A stretch of 64,000 bases of DNA from Buttiauxella gaviniae ATCC 51604 (lineage in GTDB: Bacteria; Pseudomonadota; Gammaproteobacteria; Enterobacterales; Enterobacteriaceae). The DNA is taken from positions 62,001 to 126,000 of the forward strand of contig NZ_LXEP01000044.1 in assembly GCF_001654835.1 (NCBI RefSeq), given 5' to 3'. This document shows positions 45,164-55,104 of this stretch, piece by piece (within the stretch, counting starts at the first letter, position 1; the number at the start of each line of letters is the position of its first letter). The notes under the pieces were generated by a model. It saw only the letters and a list, made by a program, of their open reading frames with translations, did not search any database and was not told the origin of the DNA. The translations under genes were made by a program, and so were the position numbers.

Positions 45164-48100
45164 ATGTTTAGCTCTGTATTGATAGCTAACCGCGGTGAAA
45201 TTGCCGTTCGGGCAATTAAAACGCTCAAAAAAATGGGTATCGGCAGTGTTGCTGTTTACTCCGACCCTGATGCTAACGCGCAGCATGTGATTGATGCCGA
45301 TGTGGCGATTGCGCTCGGTGGCGAAAAAGCAGCGGACAGTTACCTCGATATTGAGAAGATCGTTGCCGCTGCTAAAGCGAGCGGTGCGCAGGCGATATTC
45401 CCGGGCTACGGTTTTTTATCGGAACGCGCGGAGTTTGCCCAGGCCTGTGCTGATAACGGGCTGGTGTTCATCGGCCCAACCGCCGAACAAATTCGGGATT
45501 TCGGCCTGAAACACCGCGCTCGTGAACTGGCTTTTAAAGCTGATGTGCCGATGACACCGGGAACGGGCTTGTTGCTGACCCTGAAAGAAGCGCAGCTGGC
45601 GGCGGCTGAAATTGGCTACCCGGTGATGCTGAAAACCACCGCAGGTGGCGGGGGAATTGGCCTAACGCGCTGCGAAGATGAAGCGAGCCTGATTGATGCC
45701 TGGTCGAGCGTAAAACGTATGGGCCAGCAGTTTTTCAGCGATGATGGCGTGTTTATCGAGCGCTTTGTCGACCGTGCGCGCCATCTTGAAGTGCAGATTT
45801 TTGGCGATGGCAAAGGCAAGGTGGTCGCGCTGGGCGAACGTGATTGTTCGTTGCAACGTCGCAACCAGAAAGTGGTGGAAGAAACCCCGGCACCCAACTT
45901 GCCGCAAGCCACGCGTGAAGCGATTCATGCCGCAGCCGTGGCACTCGGTGAATCAGTTAATTACCGCAGCGCCGGCACCGTGGAATTTATCTACGACGCC
46001 GCCCGTGATGCGTTCTATTTCCTTGAAGTGAACACCCGTTTGCAGGTCGAGCATCCGGTCACCGAAATGGTCACCGGGCTGGATCTTATCGAATGCATGA
46101 TTAACGTCGCCGCAGGCGTCACGCTTGACTGGCAGCGTTTAGCGCATCCGCCAAAAGGGGCCGCCATCGAAGTGCGTATTTACGCCGAAGATGCGCTGAA
46201 AAACTTCCAGCCAAGTCCTGGCGTGTTGACTGACGTTTACTTCCCGCAGGATGTGCGGGTCGATGGTTGGGTCAGTACCGGCAGTGAGGTCAGTGCGTTT
46301 TACGATCCGATGATCGCCAAAGTGATCGTTTACGGTGGCGATCGTCAGCAGGCGTTAAGTAAACTGAACACGGCACTTGCCGCCACGCGTTTACACGGTA
46401 TTGCGACCAATCTCGATTACCTGCGTCAAATTGTGCAACTGGCGGAATTTAAAGCTGGAGTGATGTGGACCCGCCTGCTGGATGACGTGGTTTACCAGGC
46501 TCATGCCATTGAAGTGCTGGAACCCGGCACCTGGAGCAGCGTGCAGGACAGCCCTGGCCGCCTGGGTTACTGGGATATTGGCGTGCCGCCGTCCGGCCCA
46601 ATGGATGATTTTGCGTTCCGTCTTGCCAACCGCATTGTTGGCAACCATCCGTCTGCCGCAGGTCTTGAATTTACCTTGCAGGGGCCGACGCTGCGTTTCC
46701 ATAGCGCCGCAACTATCGCGTTAACCGGTGCAGATTGCCCAGCAACGCTTGATGACGAAGAAGTCCCATATTGGCAGCCGGTGATCGTCAAGGCGGGGCA
46801 GACGTTAAAACTGGGGCGTGCAACCTCGGGTTGTCGCACTTATCTGGCGGTACGCAATGGTTTCGACGTGCCGGTTTATCTCGGCAGCCGTTCTACATTT
46901 GCCCTCGGGCAGTTCGGCGGTCATGCCGGGCGCACTTTGCGCGTGGCAGATGTGCTGGCGATCTCCCAACCGTGCTTACCGGCGTGCACCACGCCTGCGC
47001 CGATTTCACTGCCGCAAACGCCGGAACCGGCAGTTATCCCGCAATACAGCGATGTCTGGGAAATTGGCGTGTTGTACGGGCCGCATGGCGCACCTGATTT
47101 CTTCACCCCTGAATCCATGCAGACGTTCTTTGAAGCCGAGTGGCAGGTTCACTACAACTCAAACCGCCTCGGCGTGCGTTTGGTCGGCCCTAAACCTGAA
47201 TGGACGCGGGCTGATGGTGGCGAAGCGGGGCTTCATCCTTCCAACGTTCATGATTGTGAATACGCGATTGGCGCGGTGAACTTTACCGGCGACTTCCCGG
47301 TGATCCTGACGCGTGATGGCCCAAGTCTGGGCGGGTTTGTCTGCCCGGTGACCATTGCCAAAGCAGAACTGTGGAAAGTCGGGCAGGTGAAGCCGGGCGA
47401 CCGCATTCGTTTCCACGCGATCACCTTTGAACATGCGCAGTCGCTGGAAATTGCACAAGATGTGGCAGTTACCAATTTGCTACATGTGTTAAATCTGCCG
47501 GATTTGCACCCGTCGATTACACCGACCACCACCTCAAGTGCGGCAATTCTCGCAGAACTGGATGCTCAGAGTGATTTACCTGCCGTGGTTTACCGCCAGG
47601 CGGGCGACAACTATGTGCTGATCGAATACGGCGACAACGTGCTGGATCTGGCGCTGCGCCTGCGTATTTATCTGCTGATGAAAGCCATCAAACAGGCCGG
47701 AGTTTCCGGTATTGAAGAGCTTTCGCCGGGTGTGCGTTCGCTGCAAGTGCGTTATGACAGCCAGCATATTTCCCAGTCGCAATTACTGACTTTACTGCTG
47801 GGTCTGGAAAAACAGCTGGGCGATGTCACGAAACTCAAAATTCCGTCGCGTATTGTGCATCTGCCGATGGCCTTTGAAGACAGCGCCACGCTTGCGGCGG
47901 TTGAACGTTACAAAGAAACCGTGCGCGCCGAAGCGCCATGGCTGCCCAATAACGTCGATTTCATTCAGCGCACCAATGGCCTGGCGCACCGTGACGAAGT
48001 ACGGGACATCATCTTTAACGCCAGTTATTTGATTTTGGGATTGGGGGATGTATATCTCGGCGCCCCTTGCGCGGTGCCACTTGACCCGCGTCACCGCTTG

Positions 48101-48784
48101 TTGAGTTCGAAATATAACCCGGCCCGCACCTGGACTGCCGAAGGCACCGTCGGTATTGGCGGTATGTATATGTGCATCTACGGCATGGATTCGCCGGGTG
48201 GCTACCAGTTGGTTGGGCGTACGTTGCCTATCTGGAACAAATTCCTTAAGAACGAACAGTTTGGTGATGAGCCATGGCTGCTGAAGTTCTTCGACCAGGT
48301 GCGTTTCTATCCGGTCACCGAAGACGAACTGACTGAATTTCGTAGCGCCTTCCGTGAAGGACGTGCCGAGGTGCGTGTTGAACAGGTCGAGTTCGATTTT
48401 GCCGCTTACACCACCTTTCTTGCCGACAACGCCGACGACATTGCTGATTTCCGCTCGCGCCAACAGCGTGCGTTTGTCAGTGAAGTGGCGCACTGGAAGG
48501 AGCAGGAAAGTGCTGCGGTCGAGAGCGCGATGCTTGCGCAAGAAGAGTTGGTTGAAGATCAGCCAGGTCAGCTGGTGAGCGCGGATCTCAACGGCAATAT
48601 CTGGAAGATCCTCGTGGAGCCAGGACAGGCTGTGAAGCAGGGCGAGCCGTTGATCGTGGTGGAAGCTATGAAAATGGAGCTGATGGTGAGCGCACCTTGC
48701 GATGGCACCGTTATTCGTATCAGTTGCCAGCAGGGTCGCCAGGTAGGGCCCGGTGATGCATTGCTGTGGCTGGATGCGGTGTGA
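45164..48784 (+). CDS. uca: Urea carboxylase (biotin-dependent)
   Basis: A 1206-residue multidomain enzyme that carboxylates urea to allophanate with ATP and bicarbonate. Biotin carboxylase is at residues 1-450 (ATP-grasp AGGGGIGL, EVNTRLQVEHPVTEM), followed by the two allophanate-hydrolase-subunit-like (AHS2 and AHS1) domains of the carboxyltransferase. A biotinyl domain carrying VVEAMKMELMVS near 1167 ends the protein. ATG 45164 follows AAGGAGACG. The related guanidine carboxylases usually sit beside cgdAB (UAAP1/2) and a ykkC riboswitch; neither is present here, and the urt genes follow. Urea is therefore the likely substrate. Confidence 0.94.
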   Translation: MFSSVLIANRGEIAVRAIKTLKKMGIGSVAVYSDPDANAQHVIDADVAIALGGEKAADSYLDIEKIVAAAKASGAQAIFPGYGFLSERAEFAQACADNGLVFIGPTAEQIRDFGLKHRARELAFKADVPMTPGTGLLLTLKEAQLAAAEIGYPVMLKTTAGGGGIGLTRCEDEASLIDAWSSVKRMGQQFFSDDGVFIERFVDRARHLEVQIFGDGKGKVVALGERDCSLQRRNQKVVEETPAPNLPQATREAIHAAAVALGESVNYRSAGTVEFIYDAARDAFYFLEVNTRLQVEHPVTEMVTGLDLIECMINVAAGVTLDWQRLAHPPKGAAIEVRIYAEDALKNFQPSPGVLTDVYFPQDVRVDGWVSTGSEVSAFYDPMIAKVIVYGGDRQQALSKLNTALAATRLHGIATNLDYLRQIVQLAEFKAGVMWTRLLDDVVYQAHAIEVLEPGTWSSVQDSPGRLGYWDIGVPPSGPMDDFAFRLANRIVGNHPSAAGLEFTLQGPTLRFHSAATIALTGADCPATLDDEEVPYWQPVIVKAGQTLKLGRATSGCRTYLAVRNGFDVPVYLGSRSTFALGQFGGHAGRTLRVADVLAISQPCLPACTTPAPISLPQTPEPAVIPQYSDVWEIGVLYGPHGAPDFFTPESMQTFFEAEWQVHYNSNRLGVRLVGPKPEWTRADGGEAGLHPSNVHDCEYAIGAVNFTGDFPVILTRDGPSLGGFVCPVTIAKAELWKVGQVKPGDRIRFHAITFEHAQSLEIAQDVAVTNLLHVLNLPDLHPSITPTTTSSAAILAELDAQSDLPAVVYRQAGDNYVLIEYGDNVLDLALRLRIYLLMKAIKQAGVSGIEELSPGVRSLQVRYDSQHISQSQLLTLLLGLEKQLGDVTKLKIPSRIVHLPMAFEDSATLAAVERYKETVRAEAPWLPNNVDFIQRTNGLAHRDEVRDIIFNASYLILGLGDVYLGAPCAVPLDPRHRLLSSKYNPARTWTAEGTVGIGGMYMCIYGMDSPGGYQLVGRTLPIWNKFLKNEQFGDEPWLLKFFDQVRFYPVTEDELTEFRSAFREGRAEVRVEQVEFDFAAYTTFLADNADDIADFRSRQQRAFVSEVAHWKEQESAAVESAMLAQEELVEDQPGQLVSADLNGNIWKILVEPGQAVKQGEPLIVVEAMKMELMVSAPCDGTVIRISCQQGRQVGPGDALLWLDAV

Positions 48785-49461
48785 ATAAGAAACCCGAAGG
48801 TATCGCCGAGCGTATCCACCGCTTGTTGAAGCAGGAAATCTTTGATTTCCAGCTTCTGCCGGGTGACAGATTTAGCGAAAACGACATCGCAGTGCGCATG
48901 GCCGCCAGCCGAACTCCGGTGCGCCAGGCATTGTATGCCCTTGAGCAAGAAGGGTATGTCGAGGTACAGCCACGCAGCGGTTGGCAGATAAAAGCGGTGG
49001 ATTTCGATCATCTGGAGTCGCTCTACGATCTGCGCATTGTGCTGGAGCTCGAAGCCGTAAAACGGCTGTGTATGTTGCCCACAGAGGTGAGTCCGCTGCC
49101 GCTTCAGGCGCTGAAACAGTTTTGGATTGATGCGCCACAACTGGCCGATGGCGCTGAAGTTGCCAGCCACGACGAGGAGTTCCATATGACGCTGGTTGAG
49201 GCCACAGGAAACCCGGAAATGGCGCGGGTCCATCGCGAAATCACCGAAAAAATTCGTATTGTGCGGCGGCTGGATTTCACCAAACGTCCGCGCGTAAGTG
49301 CCACATATCTCGAGCATGGACAGATTTTGCTCGCCATTTTGAACCGTCAACTTCAGGAGGCGCAGACCCGCTTACACGACCATATAGCCGCAAGTCAGAA
49401 AGAGGTCCGTCAAATTACTCTCCATATGCTTCATCAGGCGAAGCATGGGGTTATTCGCTAA
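48781..49461 (+). CDS. GntR-family (FCD-type) regulator in the urea operon
   Basis: A 226-residue FadR-subfamily regulator. The N-terminal winged helix (residues 1-70, SENDIAVRMAASRTPVRQAL) precedes an all-helical FCD effector domain with the metal-binding DEEFHM and HDHI histidines. GTG 48781 overlaps the uca stop as GTGA, so it is translated as part of the operon; ATG 48766, inside uca, is the alternative. Its position inside the operon suggests local control of urea use on top of NtrC, perhaps with allophanate or urea as signal; this is inference. Confidence 0.88.
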   Translation: MNKKPEGIAERIHRLLKQEIFDFQLLPGDRFSENDIAVRMAASRTPVRQALYALEQEGYVEVQPRSGWQIKAVDFDHLESLYDLRIVLELEAVKRLCMLPTEVSPLPLQALKQFWIDAPQLADGAEVASHDEEFHMTLVEATGNPEMARVHREITEKIRIVRRLDFTKRPRVSATYLEHGQILLAILNRQLQEAQTRLHDHIAASQKEVRQITLHMLHQAKHGVIR

Positions 49462-49489
49462 TTCGGGTTAAATCTGGGGTATACACACT

Positions 49490-50761
49490 ATGCAACGTCG
49501 CACCTTCATTAAAGCTTTCGCGCTTTCCGCATCGGTAGTCAGCATGGGGCTGGCCTTCAGCGCACAAGCTGCCGACACCATCAAAGTGGGCATCATGCAC
49601 TCGCTGTCCGGCACTATGGCTATCTCTGAAACGCCGCTCAAAGATGTGGCGCTGATGACCATCGCTGACATTAACGCCAAAGGCGGCGTACTGGGTAAAC
49701 AGCTCGAACCGGTGGTGGTTGATCCGGCCTCCAACTGGCCGTTGTTCGCTGAAAAAGCGCGCCAACTGTTAAGCCAGGATAAAGCGGCGGTGGTGTTTGG
49801 TTGTTGGACATCGGTATCGCGCAAATCTGTGTTGCCGGTATTTGAAGAGCTGAACGGGCTGCTGTTCTACCCGGTGCAGTATGAAGGTGAAGAGATGTCG
49901 CCAAACGTATTCTACACGGGGGCTGCACCTAATCAGCAGGCAATTCCGGCAGTGGAATACCTGATGAGCGAAGATGGCGGAGCGGCGAAACGTTACTTCC
50001 TTTTGGGCACCGATTACGTTTATCCGCGCACCACCAACAAGATTCTGCGCGCTTTCCTGCATTCCAAAGGCGTGCAGGATAAAGACATCGAAGAAGTTTA
50101 TACCCCGTTTGGTTATAGCGATTACCAGACCATTGTTTCCAACATCAAGAAATTCTCCGCAGGCGGCAAAACCGCGGTTATCTCCACCATTAATGGTGAC
50201 TCCAACGTGCCGTTCTACAAAGAACTCGCCAACCAGGGCCTGAAAGCAACCGATGTGCCGGTGGTGGCGTTCTCGGTCGGTGAAGAAGAGTTGCGCGGGA
50301 TTGACACTAAACCACTGGTCGGCAACCTGGCGGCGTGGAACTACTTTGAATCGGTTGATAACCCAACCAACAAAGCGTTTGTCGCCGAATGGAAAGCGTA
50401 CGCCAAAGCCCACAAACTGCCGAATGCTGACACCGTTGTCACCAACGACCCGATGGAAGCAACCTACGTTGGCATCCATATGTGGGCACAGGCGGTGGAA
50501 AAAGCCGGAACTACGGATGTGGACAAAGTACGCGCGGCGATGGCAGGGCAAACCTACAAAGCGCCATCTGGTTTTACGCTCACCATGGACGCCACCAACC
50601 ACCATCTGCATAAGCCGGTGATGATTGGTGAAATTGAAGGCAACGGCCAGTTCAACGTGGTGTGGCAGACCGATGCACCAGTACGCGCTCAGCCGTGGAG
50701 CCCGTTCATTGCAGGCAACGATAAGAAGTCTGAAGAGCCTGTGAAAATGGCGAGTAACTAA
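49490..50761 (+). CDS. urtA: Urea ABC transporter, periplasmic binding protein
   Basis: A 423-residue family-1 amino-acid-type binding protein. The signal peptide starts MQRRTFIKAF, a twin-arginine motif (RRxFxK), and ends near AQA, so it is probably exported folded by Tat. The mature part has IKVGIMHSLSGTMAISETPL and GCWTSVSRKSVLPVFEELNG, both characteristic of UrtA. It lies 28 bases after the GntR gene. The REP-like palindrome after it may lower expression of the permease genes relative to this binding protein. Confidence 0.94.
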   Translation: MQRRTFIKAFALSASVVSMGLAFSAQAADTIKVGIMHSLSGTMAISETPLKDVALMTIADINAKGGVLGKQLEPVVVDPASNWPLFAEKARQLLSQDKAAVVFGCWTSVSRKSVLPVFEELNGLLFYPVQYEGEEMSPNVFYTGAAPNQQAIPAVEYLMSEDGGAAKRYFLLGTDYVYPRTTNKILRAFLHSKGVQDKDIEEVYTPFGYSDYQTIVSNIKKFSAGGKTAVISTINGDSNVPFYKELANQGLKATDVPVVAFSVGEEELRGIDTKPLVGNLAAWNYFESVDNPTNKAFVAEWKAYAKAHKLPNADTVVTNDPMEATYVGIHMWAQAVEKAGTTDVDKVRAAMAGQTYKAPSGFTLTMDATNHHLHKPVMIGEIEGNGQFNVVWQTDAPVRAQPWSPFIAGNDKKSEEPVKMASN

Positions 50762-50773
50762 AGTAAAACCTGC

Positions 50774-50844
50774 GTCGGATGACGCTAGCGCTTATCCGAC
50801 CTACGATTTGGATTTTGTTGGGGGATAAGCGCAGCGTCATCGAC
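50774..50844. repeat. REP-like palindromes between urtA and urtB
   Basis: GTCGGAT (50774-50780) pairs with ATCCGAC (50794-50800), and a second half-unit GGGGATAAGCGCAGCGTCAT follows at about 50819-50840. Such elements inside operons often stabilise the upstream mRNA, which would favour the abundant binding protein. Confidence 0.6.
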
Positions 50845-50865
50845 CAAAAATTCCAGGAGACGCCC

Positions 50866-52431
50866 ATGAAATATGTACGCTGGCTGTTAATCATGGCCTG
50901 GCTGCTGCCGTGCTTCGCCCGCGCCGGAGATGCCGAAGATTTTGCCGCGGCGAACCGCACGCAACAGGCGAAACTGCTGCAAACCTGGGCGGCGGCACCG
51001 GATGCAAAACGTTTACCGCTATTAAGTGCCCTCGGGGCTGAAAGTCTGGTGGTTGACGAACAACATCATGCTTTTGTGCAAAACAGTTCCACACTCACAC
51101 CGCTGGGTGATGCAAAAGCGCCAACGGGTGAGGTTAAAAAAGTCCGGCTGACTAATCGTTTACGCATTCTTGCGGGCAGTGCACTCGCCAGTCATCGACT
51201 AATAAGTGACAATGTCACTGAACGTATGCAAGCGGCAAAGACCCTGCAACGCGATGCGCAGCCTGATTTGCTGCCACTGTTACAACAAAGACTTAAAGCC
51301 GAAACAAACGAAGATGTTCGCAGCGAGCTTGAGGGTGTTGTGGCACAACTACAACTCACCAGCAGCGACGCAAAAGTGCGCCTGAATGCGGTGGAGTTAC
51401 TTAGCCATTCTGCTGACCCCGATACGCAAGCATTACTCAAACCGCTGAGTGATGCGCAGACCGAACCCGATGCGCAGGTGCGCAAAGCCGCCAATGAAGG
51501 ACTGCAAAAAATTCAGCACCGTTTGATGCTGGGCGACATCCTCGGCCAGGCATTTATGGGGATCTCGCTGGGTTCCATTTTGCTGCTGGCCGCCCTGGGG
51601 CTTGCGATAACCTACGGTTTGCTGGGCGTGATTAATATGGCACACGGCGAAATGCTGATGTTGGGAGCTTACTCCGCGTGGCTGGTGCAAAGCGTATTTC
51701 AGCATTACGCGCCATCATTGCTGACGTTTTACCCGATTGTCGCCTTGCCCGTCGCCTTTGCTATCACCGCTGGAATCGGTATGGCGCTGGAGCGGACGGT
51801 GATTCGCCATTTGTACGGTCGCCCGCTGGAAACATTGTTGGCGACATGGGGCATCAGCCTGATGTTTATCCAAATTGTGCGCATGGTGTTTGGTGCGCAA
51901 AACATGGAGGTCGCTAACCCTTCGTGGTTGTCTGGTGGCATACAAGTGCTGCCGAACCTGATTTTGCCGTGGAACCGCCTCGTTGTGATTGGCTTTGTGA
52001 TGCTGGTATTGCTGTTTACCTGGTTGCTGCTGAACAAAACTCGTCTTGGCATGAATGTGCGAGCCGTGACGCAAAACCGTGCCATGGCCGCCTGCTGCGG
52101 CGTGCCAACCGGACGTGTGGATATGCTGGCGTTTGGGCTGGGTTCAGGCATTGCAGGTCTTGGCGGCGTAGCGCTCTCGCAGCTTGGCAATGTCGGCCCC
52201 GAGCTGGGACAAGGCTACATTATCGACTCCTTCCTTGTGGTGGTACTCGGCGGTGTGGGCCAACTGGCGGGAACCGTGGCTGCGGCATTCGGTCTGGGTA
52301 TCTTCAATAAAATCCTCGAACCGCAAATTGGCGCGGTGCTAGGCAAAATCCTCATCCTGGTGCTGATTATTCTGTTTATCCAGAAACGCCCGCAAGGTCT
52401 GTTCGCCCTGAAAGGGAGGGTTATTGACTAA
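50866..52431 (+). CDS. urtB: Urea ABC transporter, permease UrtB
   Basis: A 521-residue LivH-type permease. A signal peptide (MKYVRWLLIMAWLLPCFARA) and an extracytoplasmic helical repeat domain of about 200 residues, typical of UrtB, precede eight or so membrane helices from about residue 225 (GQAFMGISLGSILLLAALGL). ATG 50866 follows CAGGAG; the longer frame reads through the REP element. Its stop overlaps the urtC start by one base (TAATG). Confidence 0.93.
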   Translation: MKYVRWLLIMAWLLPCFARAGDAEDFAAANRTQQAKLLQTWAAAPDAKRLPLLSALGAESLVVDEQHHAFVQNSSTLTPLGDAKAPTGEVKKVRLTNRLRILAGSALASHRLISDNVTERMQAAKTLQRDAQPDLLPLLQQRLKAETNEDVRSELEGVVAQLQLTSSDAKVRLNAVELLSHSADPDTQALLKPLSDAQTEPDAQVRKAANEGLQKIQHRLMLGDILGQAFMGISLGSILLLAALGLAITYGLLGVINMAHGEMLMLGAYSAWLVQSVFQHYAPSLLTFYPIVALPVAFAITAGIGMALERTVIRHLYGRPLETLLATWGISLMFIQIVRMVFGAQNMEVANPSWLSGGIQVLPNLILPWNRLVVIGFVMLVLLFTWLLLNKTRLGMNVRAVTQNRAMAACCGVPTGRVDMLAFGLGSGIAGLGGVALSQLGNVGPELGQGYIIDSFLVVVLGGVGQLAGTVAAAFGLGIFNKILEPQIGAVLGKILILVLIILFIQKRPQGLFALKGRVID

Positions 52432-53504
52432 TGAGCCAGCCGCTAACGTTAACACTCACCCGCAAAGCGCCGCGCATTTCTCTGGTACTGGGTTCACTGA
52501 TTGTGGTGCTGATGCTGACATTGCCGTTTTTAACGCTGTTGCCAGCCAGCCATCCACTGAGCCTTTCGACTTACACGCTGACGCTGGTCGGCAAAATCCT
52601 CTGTTATGCCACGGTAGCCGTTGCGCTGGATTTGGTGTGGGGCTACGCCGGACTGTTGTCTCTTGGACACGGCATTTTCTTTGCCCTTGGCGGCTACGCG
52701 ATGGGAATGTATCTGATGCGCCAGGCCGCAGGCGACGGGCTGCCCGCGTTTATGTCGTTCCTTTCCTGGGATCAACTGCCGTGGTTCTGGTGGGGAACCC
52801 AGCATTTTGCCTGGGCGCTGGCCCTGATTGTATTGGTACCAGGTCTATTGGCGCTGGTGTTTGGCTTCTTTGCCTTTCGCTCAAAAATCAAAGGCGTCTA
52901 TTTCTCGATAATGACCCAGGCGCTGACCTACGCCGGAATGCTGCTGTTCTTTCGTAATGAAACTGGCTTTGGCGGTAATAACGGTTTCACCGGTTTCACC
53001 ACTATTCTAGGCATGCAAATTACCGCCACGAGCACGCGCATCGGGTTGTTTATCGCCACGGTTTTATTACTGCTGGCAAGCCTTGGGATAGGTTTTGCAC
53101 TCGCGCGCAGTAAGTTTGGCCGTGTGCTGACAGCGGTACGCGATGCAGAAAACCGCCTGGTATTCTGCGGTTACGACCCAAAAGGATTCAAGCTGCTGGT
53201 GTGGACCTTATCTGCGGTACTTTGCGGGTTGGCAGGGGCATTGTATGTGCCGCAGGTTGGCATCATCAACCCTGGCGAAATGTCGCCAACCAACTCTATC
53301 GAAGCCGCTATTTGGGTGGCGTTGGGTGGACGCGGTACGTTGATTGGCCCAATCCTTGGCGCAGGGCTGGTTAACGGGGCGAAAAGCTATTTCACCATGG
53401 CGGTGCCGGAATACTGGCAACTGTTCCTTGGGCTGATTTTTATCGTCGTAACCCTGTTTTTACCGCGTGGCGTGATCGGCTTGCTGCGTAAGGGAGAAAA
53501 ATAA
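52431..53504 (+). CDS. urtC: Urea ABC transporter, permease UrtC
   Basis: A 357-residue LivM-type inner-membrane permease with about nine helices. The block AVRDAENRLVFCGYDPKGFK in the cytoplasmic coupling loop and WVALGGRGTLIGPILGAGLV are diagnostic. It overlaps urtB and urtD by one base at each end, so the three are translated as a coupled set. Confidence 0.93.
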   Translation: MSQPLTLTLTRKAPRISLVLGSLIVVLMLTLPFLTLLPASHPLSLSTYTLTLVGKILCYATVAVALDLVWGYAGLLSLGHGIFFALGGYAMGMYLMRQAAGDGLPAFMSFLSWDQLPWFWWGTQHFAWALALIVLVPGLLALVFGFFAFRSKIKGVYFSIMTQALTYAGMLLFFRNETGFGGNNGFTGFTTILGMQITATSTRIGLFIATVLLLLASLGIGFALARSKFGRVLTAVRDAENRLVFCGYDPKGFKLLVWTLSAVLCGLAGALYVPQVGIINPGEMSPTNSIEAAIWVALGGRGTLIGPILGAGLVNGAKSYFTMAVPEYWQLFLGLIFIVVTLFLPRGVIGLLRKGEK

Positions 53505-54301
53505 TGCTACCAGGAGAACCGCTATTTACTCGGCAGTACGAGGCAGACCGATTCCGCGATCAAACCGATCCGGTGCTGATGCTGGAAAACATTAATGTCA
53601 GTTTTGACGGTTTTAAGGCACTGACCGATCTTTCACTCAATATTGGCGTTGGCGAATTGCGCTGCGTGATTGGCCCTAATGGTGCCGGGAAAACGACATT
53701 GATGGATGTGATTACCGGGAAAACCAAACCGCAAAGCGGGCGAGCTTTTTACGATCAATCGACCGATTTACTGCGTTTAGAACCGGCGGATATCGCGCAA
53801 CGTGGTATCGGACGTAAATTCCAGAAGCCGACGGTTTTCGAGGCCCTGACGGTGTTTGAAAACCTGGAGATTGCGCAGAAAACAGATAAATCGGTGTGGG
53901 CGAGCCTGCGGGCGAAACTCAACTCTGAACAACGGGATCGCATTGACGAAATGCTGGTGACGCTGCGACTTGGCGCGGAACGCCATCGTAAAGCCGGGCT
54001 GCTTTCCCACGGGCAAAAACAGTTTCTCGAAATCGGCATGCTACTCGTGCAGGAGCCGCATTTGCTGCTGCTTGATGAACCCGCAGCAGGCATGACGGAT
54101 GCCGAAACCGAGTATACCGCCGAGCTTTTTCGCGGGCTGGCAGGTAAGCATTCGCTGATGGTGGTGGAACATGATATGGGCTTTGTGGAAACCATTGCCG
54201 ATCACGTTACGGTACTGCATCAGGGCCAGGTGCTGGCAGAAGGATCGCTTCGTGAAGTGCAGGCCAACGAGCAAGTGATTGAAGTGTATCTGGGGAGATG
54301 A
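53504..54301 (+). CDS. urtD: Urea ABC transporter, ATPase UrtD
   Basis: A 265-residue LivG-type ATPase. It has Walker A GPNGAGKTT near residue 65, signature LSHGQKQFLEIG near 168, Walker B HLLLLDEPAAGMTD near 185 and switch histidine VVEHDMGFV. It couples ATP hydrolysis to UrtBC and ends two bases before the urtE ATG. Confidence 0.94.
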   Translation: MLPGEPLFTRQYEADRFRDQTDPVLMLENINVSFDGFKALTDLSLNIGVGELRCVIGPNGAGKTTLMDVITGKTKPQSGRAFYDQSTDLLRLEPADIAQRGIGRKFQKPTVFEALTVFENLEIAQKTDKSVWASLRAKLNSEQRDRIDEMLVTLRLGAERHRKAGLLSHGQKQFLEIGMLLVQEPHLLLLDEPAAGMTDAETEYTAELFRGLAGKHSLMVVEHDMGFVETIADHVTVLHQGQVLAEGSLREVQANEQVIEVYLGR

Positions 54302-54302
54302 A

Positions 54303-55001
54303 ATGTTACAGGTCAACGATCTAAACCAATACTACGGTGGCAGTCATATTTTGCGCGGCGTCTCGTTTGAAGCAAAAATTGGTGAAGTCACCTGCCTGCT
54401 GGGGCGCAATGGGGTGGGGAAAAGTACGCTGTTGAAATGCCTGATGGGGCTGATCCCGGCAAAATCCGGCAGCGTGAACTGGCAGCAGAACAACATCACC
54501 AGCCGTAAACCGCACCAGCGTGTGCAGGCGGGAATTGCCTATGTGCCGCAAGGGCGCGAAATATTTCCGCGTCTGACGGTGGAGGAAAACCTGCTGATGG
54601 GGCTTTCACGCTTTGCAGGGCGAGATGCAAAGCAGGTACCGGAAGAAATTTACCAGCTTTTCCCTGTGCTTAAAGAGATGAAACAACGGCGCGGTGGCGA
54701 TCTCTCTGGTGGCCAACAGCAGCAGCTGGCAATAGGTCGTGCGCTGGCATGTAAACCACAGTTATTGATTCTGGACGAACCAACAGAGGGGATACAGCCA
54801 TCGGTAATTAAGGAGATCGGTCAGGTTATTGGTAGCCTTGCCGCCAAAGGTGATATGGCTATTTTGCTGGTGGAACAGTTTTATGATTTTGCCGCGCAGC
54901 TTGCCGATAACTATTTGGTGATGTCGCGTGGCTCGATTATCCAGCGTGGTAAGGGTACCGATATGGAAACCGATGGGGTCCGGGGGTTGGTGGCGATTTA
55001 G
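54303..55001 (+). CDS. urtE: Urea ABC transporter, ATPase UrtE
   Basis: A 232-residue LivF-type ATPase, the second ATPase of the urea importer. Walker A is GRNGVGKST near residue 36, the signature LSGGQQQQLAIGRAL near 135, and Walker B LLILDEPTEGIQPS follows. ATG 54303 follows GGGGAG in the end of urtD. It completes urtABCDE; no urease genes follow, in line with use of the carboxylase/allophanate route instead. Confidence 0.94.
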   Translation: MLQVNDLNQYYGGSHILRGVSFEAKIGEVTCLLGRNGVGKSTLLKCLMGLIPAKSGSVNWQQNNITSRKPHQRVQAGIAYVPQGREIFPRLTVEENLLMGLSRFAGRDAKQVPEEIYQLFPVLKEMKQRRGGDLSGGQQQQLAIGRALACKPQLLILDEPTEGIQPSVIKEIGQVIGSLAAKGDMAILLVEQFYDFAAQLADNYLVMSRGSIIQRGKGTDMETDGVRGLVAI

Positions 55002-55104
55002 ACATTATGGTCTGGTTTATCACAAAAATTATGGCTCTGTTTGTTATGCCATCACTTGTTTATATTCAGGTAACTTATCGTTATTGCGCCCGTGGAGGCC
55101 TGAA

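Noticed and set aside
47792-48541. A 249-codon leftward ORF inside urea carboxylase
   Set aside because: Antisense shadow of a high-GC gene; the sense frame carries the conserved carboxylase motifs.
45164-48784. Guanidine carboxylase rather than urea carboxylase
   Set aside because: No cgdAB genes and no ykkC-type riboswitch nearby, while the urea importer is encoded in the same operon. Enzyme data could still overturn this.
49769-50611. A 280-codon leftward ORF inside urtA
   Set aside because: Antisense shadow of urtA; V, F, R and H-rich with no recognisable domain.
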